Made by a program: the position numbers and the translations under genes. A DNA stretch of 64,000 bases, from contig NC_041686.1 in assembly GCF_900005765.1 (NCBI RefSeq), positions 930,001 to 994,000 of the forward strand, in the 5' to 3' direction. The notes beneath the pieces were generated by a model. The model searched no databases, was not told where the DNA came from, and worked only from the letters and a program-made list of their open reading frames with translations. The stretch comes from Plasmodium relictum (Eukaryota > Apicomplexa > Aconoidasida > Haemosporida > Plasmodiidae). Positions 23,285 to 36,800 of this stretch are shown here, in pieces. Numbering within the stretch: position 1 is the stretch's first letter; each line of letters opens with the position of its first letter.

Positions 23285-24867
23285 TTTATTGTAATCATTT
23301 TTTTTTTTTTTTTTTGCAAACCGAATTTAATTTATTATTTCTATGTACTTTTTACAAAAAAATGAACCCTTATGTATTTCAATTTTTTTTTCAATATTTT
23401 ATTTATAACTTTTTTCAAAATATTTTATATATAATTTTATTTTTTTTTCTAGGTTTTAATTTTATTTTTATTATTGAATTTATCAAATAAAAAAAAAAGA
23501 ATAAATGAAATTTTTTTTTATAATATTAAGAACTAAGAATAGAAATAGTAAGAATAATTTAAGTTAAATAAATATGTATATTATTATATAACAAAATATA
23601 TATATAATATTAAATTAATATATTAGTAAAAATTATATATAATATATATATTAGTATATAGTAAAAAAATTACATATATAAAATAATAAAAAAAAATTTA
23701 ATAATAAATATTGTAAATGTTTATCTTTCTAGCTCTTTTTCTTTTTTCTTTTTTCTTTTTTCTTTTCAATTTTTTCTTTTTTTTCTGTTTCTTTTTCTAC
23801 TTTTTCTTTTTTTAATTTTTATATAAAATTAAATGGTGAAAATGGTATCACAAAAATATATGAAAATACATTAATAAAATAATATATTTAAAGAAATATA
23901 AAATATATGTGCCTTTATAATTTGGAAATGCAACAAAAAAATAAAATATAGTTAAAAAAAAAAAATAAAAAATTTTAAGAATGTAAAACTGTACGTGTAT
24001 ATAAAAAATTAATAATGTTTATGTACTTTTACAAAAAAAAAAAAAAAAAAAGATCAAAAACAAAAAAAACGTATCAAAAGTTTGAACTTAAAAATATTTG
24101 CAAAATTGTGCAATGCTAAAATAAGGAAAATGAGTAAAATAAGTAAAATAGATGTACTTCGTAAATATAACCAAATAATGATACACATTTAAAATGCCAT
24201 ATAAAAAAGAAAATATATATTTTTATTTTAATAATATTTAATATTTTTCTTTTTTTTATTTTTCTATATTCATTTCAAAGCACTATTAAGTCAAAAAAAA
24301 AAAAAAAAATTTTCTTTTTTTATTCGAATGGAAAAATAATGTATATGGCCTCTATAAATAAAACTCAAAAAATTAAGACATTTAAGAACAAAAAAATTTA
24401 AGAAAAATTGTTTTTAATTTTTATTTTTTTATATTCATATGTTATTTTTCTACAAGAAAAAATTTGTGTAAGTTTTTTATATAAAAAAACATTGAAACAA
24501 AAATAATGCAACTTAAAGTTTACAATTTTTTTTTTTATGTATTCATTGTAGAAAATTAAATAAACATTAAAAAAAAAAAAAAAAATTATACATAAAATAA
24601 AAAACAATGTAAATTTTCTATCAATAAATGAAAATATAAGATAAAAAAATAAAATAAAATATAGATGATCAAATAATATTAAAAATTTCGTATTTTTTTT
24701 TTTTTTTTCATTTAATAAATTAAAAGCAAATTTTTTTTTGAAGGGAATTATTTTTGTACTATTTATATATATAATTGAAAGAAATTTTGTTACAAAAAAG
24801 ATATATTTTAAAAAAATTATGTATAGTAGTTTTATTATTTTTTTCTTTTTTTTTTTTTTTTTTTGTT
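23285..24867. other. 1.6 kb spacer between phosphatase-like and PHD genes
   Basis: Minus-strand promoter of the phosphatase-like gene followed by the 3' UTR of the PHD gene. It has a pyrimidine-rich stretch of repeated TTTTTTC-like units (23733-23812), (TA)n around 23590-23660 and many homopolymers. I see no gene or structured RNA. Confidence 0.55.
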
Positions 24868-27800
24868 TTATTTTGTTTTTCTTTTTATAATTTTCTCATT
24901 TATCCCAACTTTTTTCGTATCATTTAACGGCAAAATATATTCAATATATTCATCATTCGATAAATCATTATTGAAATGCAATGTATTAATTATATTTTTA
25001 TAATAACATTTATAATTACATGTATTTTCTTCTAAATATTCTAAAATATCAATAAAATTATTTTCTTCATTTTTCATATACTTATTCTTTATACATTTAT
25101 TAAAATTTTTTTTTTCATTCTTTTCATCTGGCAAAAAAAATTCCTTTTCAACTATTTTTTTTTTAATTTTTAAATCATTATTTTTATCTTTGTCTTCTTC
25201 AATAGACTTAAAGGAAATTTCTGAAGTATTGTAACATTCATTTCTTATGTTATTATTCTCATTCACTTTATTACAAATTTCATTCATATTATGATTACTC
25301 TCATGAATTTCATTACTATTCTCATCTGTTTTATCATTATTTTTATAGAATTGGGTACATTCATTATTTTTACCATTTATTTCATCCATTTTCCTATCTT
25401 TCTTATCATCCTTGTTATTTGTTTCTTCTGATTTATCATTATATCTATCTATTTTTATATTTTCTTCATCCAGTTTGGCAATAATTTCTATTTTTTTATG
25501 ATTTTCATTTAATTTGTTTTTTTTTCTGTTAGTCAGTGTATTCATAATAGTATTTTCTGTATTTATTTTACTACTATTTTTCATATAATTTAATTTAAAA
25601 ATTTTTTTTTTATTATATTTATTTTTTGATATCTGTTTTTGAATTGTTAATTCTTTATCATTTTTTTTTTTTGATATTATTTCTTCTTGTGTATTTTCGT
25701 TTTTCGTATTAATGCTATTGCAATTTATATTTTTATGAGTATATTTTTCATTTTTTACATTGTTTTCTTTATAATTAACTTCTATATTAATTTCTTCGTT
25801 CTTAATTTTATTTTTTTCTTCTTTATTAATTGTGAGATATTTTTTTTTTAAACTATAACTACTTTGAAGATTATAGTTTGAACAATTAATTGGTTTAATG
25901 TTACTATTTTTATAAAGTATCTCTTTTTTTTTTTCCTTAAATAGATAGGGCATTTCGCATTTTTGATTATTTTTTTCATTATTTAATGGACTTTTTTTTC
26001 TTTTTTTATATTTTATATTTGTATCCATGAAAACATAGTTACTAGGATTTAAAGAATTTTTGTACTCAAAATCACTTAAGCTATTATTATGATCAACATG
26101 AAGATTTTTGCTTTTTGCTTTTTTTTCTTTGTTATATGATGAATTTTGGTCTATTTTATTTTTACTATTAAATTTTAATTCCTTATTATATTCTTTATAA
26201 TAATTCACTAGAGTGCCATCTACTTTATTTTCCTTTGTATCATTTTCACTTAAATTTTCCTTTTTTTTTAAGTTTTCATTGAAAAGCGATATATTTATGT
26301 TATCATTTTCAGTAAATTTTCTTTTCTTTGTTTTATCAATTTTATTAAAATTTTCCTTTTTTTTGTTATTTCCATTTAAACCTTTTACTTTTTTTTTATT
26401 CAATTTCTTTAAATTCCCCTCATCTTTTCTTTTAATATTTTCACTTAAAATAAGTTTATTTTTATCAAATTCATTTAAATTTATTTTCTTTTTGTTACAT
26501 TCATTTAAATTTTTTTTATATTCTTTATCGTTTCCGTTATAGCATGATCCCTTTTTTTTGTTGCATTCATTTAAAAACATGCATTTTTCTTCAATTTTCT
26601 TTTTTTCTAATAAATAATTTTGGTTGCTAATTTTTTCATTTTTTATAATTTTATCCTCGAATAATAAATTAGTAAAATTTTCTTTAATATCCTCCTTGTT
26701 TTGGTAATTATGTTGGTTTTCATTTTTTGTTTTTTCATTGTGTCTATTTTTTAATTTAGTTTCACTTTCTTTCAAATAACAACTTTCACTATCTTTTATA
26801 AATTCCTTATTTCTACTTTCATAGTTCTCAAAAATAAAAGAAGGTTCGCTAGGCTTTTTTCTTTTTTCATATATAAAAAAGGTGTTCAATTCTTCTATTA
26901 TTTTTTTTTTTTTTTCTAAAGTATCAGGATAAGCTTTATCAGCTTTTAACGTACTTAAATCTAAACCTGTCTTTTTATTTATTTTTTTTTTCATTTTTAA
27001 ATCTATGTTTGGGTTTACATTCTCTATATTTTTATCATCATTTGAAATAAAATTTTTGTTTGTATATTTTTTTTTTATACTTGAATTTTTATTCACTTTC
27101 TTTAGTTTGTTAATATCTTTATATTTTTCTTTTCTAATATTATTTACTACCTTTTTCATAAAAAAATTTTCAATAAATTTATCAAAGTTAAATTCTTCTA
27201 AATTTTCAGTAATGTTAGAATGAAAGTTATTAAAAATATTAACTTTTTGAAAGTATTTCTTTTTAATAAGTTTATAATTATTTAAAATAAAATAATAAAA
27301 GTTATAAACGACTGAATCATAATTTTTTAAAATATTTCGATAACTACAATCCATTATTTTAAATATCATATTTCTAGGATAGAGTATCGAAAATATTAAA
27401 GAATAAAGAAATAATTTAAATATCTCAATTTTTTCTAAAATAATATTATTGACAGTACTCTTTTTTAATTCCTTATAATATTTGTCGTTCAACAATTTTA
27501 TAAATAAAGAATTTCTATTTATTAAATTTTGTAAAAACTTAAAAATTATTATAATTTTCTTTTCTTTATTTTTTATTTTCGTAATTTTAAAAATTTTATT
27601 TTCTTCTAATTTTAATTTCTTTTTTCTAAAATTCATATTTAATTCATTAGTAAACGCCACTGAATTATCTATGTTTTTCAAAGACTTTAGATAGTTTTGT
27701 GCATAAGAGATTTCCTGTTTATTATTTGATAAATTTATTTCTTCTTTGCTATAAGTTTTAATAAAATGTTCTCCTTTTTTATTTGAATATAATTTTTCTT

Positions 27801-30800
27801 TTAATGATTTATTTTCAGATTTTTCTCTATATACATCCATTGAATTCATCAAAGATTTTGAGTTTAATATATAATTAATAAAAATGTTATTTTTATAAAA
27901 TTTATTTTTTATATATTCTATTAAAGGATTATTTAATTTCAACAAAACTTTTAAGAGTAAAAATAAATTTAACTTTATTTGAAAATTATTAGTATTTGAA
28001 CAATGTGAATTACAATAAATATGATAAGAATTCTTAATATTAAATTCTATTGAAAATTTATGAAATTGCCTTTTTTTATTTATGCAACTTATATGAAATG
28101 CTTTGTAGCATTTTTCAAAAGAGCATTTAATTAAGAAATAACTTTTTTTTTTACATATATTACAAATAGATCCTTTTATATCAACCCTTTTTATTGATGT
28201 ATTAAAGTAGTGTTTCTTATTTTTAACAGAATATTTATTATGAAAAATCATATATCTCAATATAGTATCATTAAATAAAAGTTTTTTTTTTAATAAAAAT
28301 TTGTGTGTGAAAATTTCTACACAGAAATTTTTAAAAAAATAAACTGAAGCATAGTTTTTACTATGATTATTTTTTTCTTCAAATAAACATTTTCTAAAAC
28401 ATTCCTTTTCTTCATCTTCTCTTAAATTCTTGTTTGGAATATAGCTATCATGTATTTTATTATTTTCCTTATTTTTTTTACTTTCATATAATTGGATCAT
28501 ATTCAAATTTGTATTTACAACTAGTGAATCATCACAAGAAGATAAGTAATTTTTATCAATCAAATGAAAAAAAAAATTTTTTTCTAATATAAAATAGCTA
28601 CATTTTTCGCATCCCATTAACATTTTAAAATTAATTAACTTAAGCATTTCTTGTCTTTTATCATTAATATGACAATAATTAAAAAAATAAACTTTTTTAC
28701 TTTTTTTTATTTTATTTTTTTTTTGCAAAAAATATGTATTAGTATATAATAAATTTAATATATTATTTTTTTCCTGAGAAGAATAAAATTTACTTCTCAA
28801 ATTTTCGCAAGCTGAGCAAACCACCAATTTATAATCATTAACATTTCTATCGATAAAATATAAAGAAAAAACATTATTTCTTAAATTTTGATAATATGAA
28901 TAATTATTATAGCTTTTTATTAAATCATGAACATTCTCCTCTATATATGACATATTTTCTTTTTTTTGAATATTTCCATTTTTTGCTAATTCTATTTTTT
29001 TTCTATTTTTATTGTAACTTAAAGAATCATTAGGATATGAATTGTTTATTTCCTTATTTTCTTCTTTCAACTTCATTGACATATATTTACTTTTCTTATT
29101 CTCTTTCTTCGACTTTGTTATACCACAGTTTTCTATATTTTTTAAAATACCATTAACTTGATATTTAACATGTTTTTTTTTCATCAGTTTTTTATAAGAT
29201 CTATAAACATCATTAATATTAATTTTTAATTTTAATTTATAATTATCTTTTTCATTATTATCTTTATCTAATATATAATTTTCATGGGCTTTTTGTAAAT
29301 CCTCTTTCTTCAATTCAATATTTTTAAATAATAAATTCTTTTGTGATGATAAATTTTCTAATTTATTTTTATTTTCTATAAAATTTAGAATTTGTGTTGT
29401 ATACTTTTCATTTGAAATATTAGTAATATTTCTTTTGTCTTGAGAAATTAAAGTATTATTATTGTTATTTTTTAAATAATCTTTTGTTTTAATATTATCA
29501 TCTATTCTATCTATGTCATATATTTTCATTTCTTTTTCCTTTAAATCTTTTAATTCATTACAGTTATTATTAATTTTATTACTTATTACATTTTCCTTAA
29601 GTATTTTTGAATTCATTTTAGTATTATTTAATAAGTTGGTGGATGAATTTTTATTATTATTTAATAAATCACAATCTATTAACTTACCTTCTGTTTCATG
29701 TATTCGTGATTCTTGAGTTTGATGTTTATAACTATTTGATTTATCACATATATTCAAACTGTTTTTATTATCGCTACAATTTTTTATCAATAAATTTTCT
29801 GTTATAGTTTTCTTTGATACATTATTCTTTTCTACTCTACATTTAATTTCATCTGACTTATTAAAAGGATTCATACTTTTTACATTTATATCTTTTACAT
29901 TAAATAAATTTGTTTTTTCTTCTGAATTTTTCTCATTATTTCTCTTTTCAAAAGATACATTATTTATTATATGCTTATTTTTATCATTTTCTATAATTTT
30001 AATTATCTCAATATCATTACTTTCATTTTTATCAATATGAATTTTAGAAATTTTTTCAATTTTATTTTTATCATCGTTTTTGTTGTTATAATTTGTATTT
30101 TTTTTATCTATCTCTTTATTGTTTTTTATAATTTTATCTAATTTATTTTTCTCATGTTCTTCATTGTTTCCATATTCTTTCGTAATTATTTTATAATTTT
30201 CTTGAACATATTTATGTTCATTCTTAAATATAATTGGAAGATTATTTTTTTGAATATTTTCATTTGAATTGTCTAAATTAGTTATCGAACTGTTTTTATT
30301 ATATTTCTCTTTTTTTATATTAGTATCATTAAAGTTTATGAAAGAAGCAATATTGTCATTTTGCTTATTGTGCAAGCTTTGAACTTTGTTAAACCTATTA
30401 ATATTGTTATCTTTTTTTTTTAATATTTTTTCACAGCAATTAAAATACGAAACGCATTCATTATTAATATAATACTTGTTTCTTTTTTTCTTAACTTCAT
30501 TTCTATTCTCATATGCATCTAGAGGCAGATGATCATTGCAATATGTTATAATTTTAAAAAGTGAAAAACAATTATCATAAAAAAATGTTGTGATAAACTT
30601 ATCATCATATATTTCAACTTTCATATGATATCCTTCTAGATATGCACAGAGAGGATGAAAATATTTACTGCATTTATTATTTTTTATATAAGAATTATTA
30701 GTAGTATTATTTGAATTATTTATTTCAAAGTGTTCGTTATAACAACAGTTTATAACAAAACCTCTTTGATTACATATGCAACATATATCTTCAAAAGAAT

Positions 30801-33800
30801 TTAAATTATTAATATTCCAATAATTTAAATTATAAATATTTAAACAGAAAACATGCGAAATAAAAAATAAAACACAAAAAATATGAACAAATGATTTTGA
30901 TGTTGTTTTTTTTAAAGCACCCCCATATTTTTTACATATAAAACAGTTCAAATTTTCGAAAGATTTATTAATAAAATTATCATCTAAATCTTTATTATTA
31001 TCACATAAAATATTACTATTATCATCAAGATCTTTATCATTTTCATTTAGTTTATTGTTATAATTATCTTTATTAATGTTACTATTATAATTACCATTAA
31101 ATTTTTTTTTTTTTTTAATATTTCCAATGTTTTTATTTAAATCTTCATTTTGTAATTTTTTTTTAAAAAATTTGCTAATCGCACATTTATCACATAAAAA
31201 GTCATCATTTTTATTTTTCTGATATATACCATAACAATACTTATGAATATAAATTGAGCACCCTATACATTTATATAAAATATTTATATTGTTCATTTCT
31301 GTATTAAAACAAACACTGCATATAGCATTATGCATTGCTTCATTTTTATTTATTATTAAATTATTAGCTATTTCATTTGTTTCATTAATGTTATTTTTAT
31401 TATAATTAACAACATTAGTATCATCATGTGGATTACTAATATCAATGGCATCAGTAGCAGTATTGGTTTTAGTTGTAGAAATATTAGTAGTAGTAATAAT
31501 TGTACTAATATTACTGATATTTATATCATTATTATTATTATTATTATCACATTCATCGTTTTCATTATTATTATTTACATATTTATTTATATTACTTACT
31601 GAAGTATGCTGCTTATATTCTTCATTTATGTGTTTAGCAGTTTTATTATCATTGTAAAATGTGCAATTTGATTGCATTTCTTCATTTCTTATAGTATTAA
31701 TGTTATTTGAAGATTCTAAAAAAATTTCAGAACTCTTTGTATCATCAGTAGTTATATTATTTTTAATATTAAAAAAATGAGCTTCTTCTTTTAAAAAACT
31801 ATCCCTCAAATTATGAATTAAATTATTCCAGTTATTAACGCATGAATATTTATAAAAAACAAAGTTTACGTAAATTGGTATATCTGATAAATTATACATA
31901 TGATTTTCTTCAATTATTCTACTTATTAAAATTATTTTATTTTTTATAATTTCTTCATTTAGATTATCGTATAAGTTTTTAATTTTTTCATAACTATTAT
32001 CTATAAGCATATTGAAATTTTCATTACAATTGTTAACATTAAAATAATCATAAAATTTTCTTTCTTCTTTTTTTAAGTTATTTTTCAAATGATTTAAAAT
32101 TTTATTGCTTACATTGTTTTTAGAATCATCGCATAATTTATTGGAATTTTCTTTAATGAAATTAGAATTAAAAGTACGATTATTTTTTATTAATATATTT
32201 AATGTATCATTAGTTTTGTAGCAATTTAGTAAAGAATTTACAATATCTTTGTTATTCGTTAAATTGAAATTTTCACTATTTATTGTATCCCAGTTATTTG
32301 CATTCTTATTTTTATCTAGTTCTTTATAAACATCAATTGTTTTGATGTTTTTAATTTCTTCTTCATTCCTAACTTCATCATTACTATTTATTTTCTCTTC
32401 ATTCCTAATTTTATCATTATTATTTATTTCTTCTTCATTTTTAATTATATAATTATTTGTCTTTAATTCTTCGAAATTATCTTTACTCATTTTTTTTAAA
32501 AATTTATTCTTATTATCTTCAAAGCATAGAATATTATTGATATCTAGAAAATTGTAATTTGTTTCTTCACAATTTTTGTTATTTATATTTTCATTTAAAA
32601 ATTCCATTTGCTTTTTCTTAACAATAGAATTTTTAAAATTTAAAAGAATATTCTTATTTATAAAAATATCTTTTAAATATTTTTTTTTATCTTCATTATT
32701 GCTAAAATATTTTAACTCAGTATTATCTAATAAAAATAACTTATATATATCATAGTTACTAAAAGAATTAGTTAATAGTAACTTATTTTCATCAATATTA
32801 TTATTATTCTCTAATCCATTAATTATATTGAAATTGTTGTATATATTAATTATATCATTTAAGTAATCTTTTATATCACTATCGTAAGTTTTGTTATTTA
32901 TATATTCATTTATGATAAAATCAGTATTATTACTGATATCATTATTATTTATATTTATACTATTTAAGGGAAATGTATTATTAATAATTGGAAAGTACTT
33001 TTTATTTCTTTTTTTATGCTTATTTTTCTTTTTATATATATTTTTGGATATTTTTTTATGTAAAATTTTATTTTTGTAGCTAATATTTAAATTTGCATTT
33101 TTCTGATTTTCATTAGTATATTTATTTATTCGAATATTTTTATTTTTATTACCATCAATATTTAAGACTTTGGTATTTTGGAAAATATTCACGTTACTAT
33201 TTTTTTTTTCAAAGCTATTTAAATTATGCAATGTTATATTCGATAAATTACTTATTTTGTTATCTCTTAAATGCACATTTTCATCTATGATATTATTATC
33301 ATTTGCAATAATACTTTTACTATTTAATATATTATAGTCTTCTTTATAATTATTATTTATAATTTTATTTAATTCACGTGATAATAAGTTAAAGTGCTTT
33401 TTTAGTTTTTCATTTTCGTCATTTTTGATTTCTGTAACTTCATTATCATTATTTTTTATTTCATATAAATTATTACAGTTATCATATATTTTAACACCTT
33501 TTTTTGAATAAAAAAATCTATGTTTCTTAATAAATAAGTAGTCATAATACGTTAACTCAAATATACTCACTAGCTTTATACTTGTGTTTCTTGAAATACT
33601 AAATAAATTAAAATTCTTCAAAATATTTTGTAATATATTTTTATTTAATACAGTCCCATCAATTTTTAAGTTGTTTAATTTTTCACTATTATTACTATAA
33701 TAATTATTATTGATATTATTAAAAAAAATATTTTCTAAAATAGAATTTATATTCTCATTTGAATTCTTTAGATGAAGATTATTATATAGCTCATTGAAAA

Positions 33801-36800
33801 AGTAATCAATATTGTTAAATTCATTTTTTTTTAACTGCTTATTTTTTGTAAATTTTTTCCTATTATCTTTTTCTGATTCATATATTAAAAGATATATATT
33901 ATTCCCATTATCAAATAAAGTAAATACTATATTAAAACTTTTATTAGGTGAAAGTGCTCCTTTGCATAATTCATCATCTACTATCTTAGTATTTTTATGA
34001 TCAATATCTTTATTCTTATTGCTCGCAAAAGTATTATGTGTATCATTACAATTGTTATAATTACTATCTCCTAACTTATTTACTTTTCCTTTTATTTTGT
34101 TATTCAAATTTAATTCATTATATGCATATAGAGTCTTACCATATTCAAACTTTATTTTATTAAGAATATTGTTTTCATTATTTTTCAAATTATCACTATT
34201 TATAAAACACTTCCTATTTAATACATCTGTGTTCATTTCTGTTAACTTCTTATCTCTGATAGTAAGATCAATTTCATTTAAGGAATTATTTTGCATTTTT
34301 TTATTAAGAAAAAACATATTCTCTATATTTTCCATATTCATATCTATATCTTCATTTAAATAAGTATTATTCTTAATTTTTTCTGACGAATAAAAAATTT
34401 CATCAAAATTCATCTTTTCCTTGATTGAATTTTTTTCATTATTACAACTTGTAGCTGTATTATTATATTCAGAATTAATTTTAAAATTATACAAATTAGT
34501 TATTTCATTTTCATTATCACTTGATACTTTTATATTATTATTATTAATCTTATATTTTTCTTCTTTATCATTTGGTGTTTTGTTTGATAAAACGTTTTTT
34601 TTAAATATTTTATGATTTGCATAATTTTTTAATAGTTCAATAACCGACAAAATATTAGCAGAAGTATCAAATTCACAATTTTGTTGAAAAAAATTTTTAA
34701 TTTGATAAATGCTTTTTAAATTATCTACATCATTTACATATTTCTGTCCAAAAATAAATAAAGGTAATCTATAAAATAAATAGGAATATTTGTTTATATT
34801 AACTTTTTTTTTTAGATCTGAATTATTATTTTTTTTATTATTTCCTTTTTGAATATCGACATTTATTTTTCTCAGAATACTTATATCTCCTAAATGTTTT
34901 TTTTTTTTTTTTTTTTTTTTCTTTTTGTTTTGAATTTTTAAATGTTTTTTAAATTGTCCGCTAAATTTCTGAAAAATATTCAAACCATTTTGTTGTCTTA
35001 AAAAATATATACCTTCACATATATTGTTTTTAATAATTGAACTAGTTTCAACATTTTCAATAATTTTATCAAAATACTTTATAAATGACTGTAAATTTTT
35101 TTCATTACTTTCATTTATAGAATCATCTTTGACATATTCAAGTTTCTCATAATCATTTTTATTTATTTCATCAAATTCATTTATTTTATATATTAAATCT
35201 TTGTCTTTTTCATTTTCATTTTTATTTTCCTCTTCCTCTTCCTTTTCATTTTTGTTTTCTTTTTCTATTTTATCTTTTATTAAACTCTGATTTTTTTTCT
35301 CTTTTTCATTCTTGTTTGAATTATGATCTTCTTTATAACTTTCTGTCATGGAATTGCCATATGTTTCCTCATTTTTATTATTAAAGTCTCTTATAGATAA
35401 TTTTGTATCATTTGTATTTTTTCTTTCCTCTTTTTTATTTGATTTTTTCCTTTTAATGGTATTAATTTCTATTTTTTCTAATATCTGTCTATTATAAGGT
35501 ACATCATTAATTGTATTTTTTTCATGTTCACTTTTTAAGCTATTCAACATTTGGATGCTATTCTTTATATTGAATTCATCCTTTGCGTTTTTGTTTTTTT
35601 TAAAAATTTTATTGCTTTGTTTATTATTCTTCATTTTATCAATATTATATGAAAATAAATTATTTAATTTTTTTTTTTTTTTTTTTTTAGAGAACTTATC
35701 TGTTTCAACATCATTCTTTTGATTTGTTTCATTATTATTTTTGTTATCATTTTCTATGTTTATATTATTATTTTTTTTTTTATCATAATTATATTTAATA
35801 TTATATTTTCTTTTATTTACACAAGCTTGTTTTTTATTTTCGATGTTTATACAATAATTATTTTCTTGAACATTATCATAATTTTTTTTACTCTCCTCTA
35901 CTTGTTCTTTTACATACTGCTGATTTTTTATATCTTTTCTTTCTTTATTTTCTGATTCTTCTGCTTCTTCTTCGTTCATTATATGAATATATTTATTTGA
36001 AAAAAACAAAGAATGTAAAAAAGAATTGTAATAATGATAGAATATATTATTTAAATTATCATATTTTTTATTACCTAAGGTATTCATTTTTAAATTCATA
36101 ACAGTTCTTATATCTTTTTCGTTGTTATGTAATGGGCACATTGTTAATTTAATAGTATTTATATAAACATTATTATTATTTACATTTTCTAAATTACATG
36201 CTAGTAAACCAACTGAGAGAAAATTATTATTATTTTCTTCTTCATTTTCATAATTTACATTTTTTATTTCATTTCGTTCATGATCTTTTGTTTTTTTCAT
36301 ATCATTATATCTATTATTTAACTTACTTGATTGCAATTTCGTTTTATAATATTTAAAATTATCTTCACATGAAGATGGATATGAATCATTAAAATTATAT
36401 AATGAACTGCTAGAGACGGAAGATAAACAAGAAACAAAGGAGGAAGAAGTAGGGTGTGAGGAAGATGAATATGAGTAAGAGTTTGAGTAATTGGACGAGG
36501 AGTAAAAAGACGAAGATGAAGATGATGATGGACTAATAGACGAATGAATAGATGAATAAGAAGATTTTGAAGAGGAAGACAATGATCTAACGGAAGATTT
36601 GTTAGTTAACGCTGATGATGAGAAGTACTTTGTAGAAGACGAAAATAGTGATGATACATATGATGATTCTTCATCAAGGTTATCTAATTTTGATACATAA
36701 ATATTTTTTTCATTAGAATTAGGGAGAGACAAATCGATTGATGATAATCTATCATCATTCAATATTTTTTTACAATTATAGAACGAATCATAGCTTTTTT

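Noticed and set aside
26213-26542. Plus-strand open frame antisense to the PHD gene
   Set aside because: A shadow of the Lys/Asn repeat (Phe/Leu/Ser from the complementary strand).
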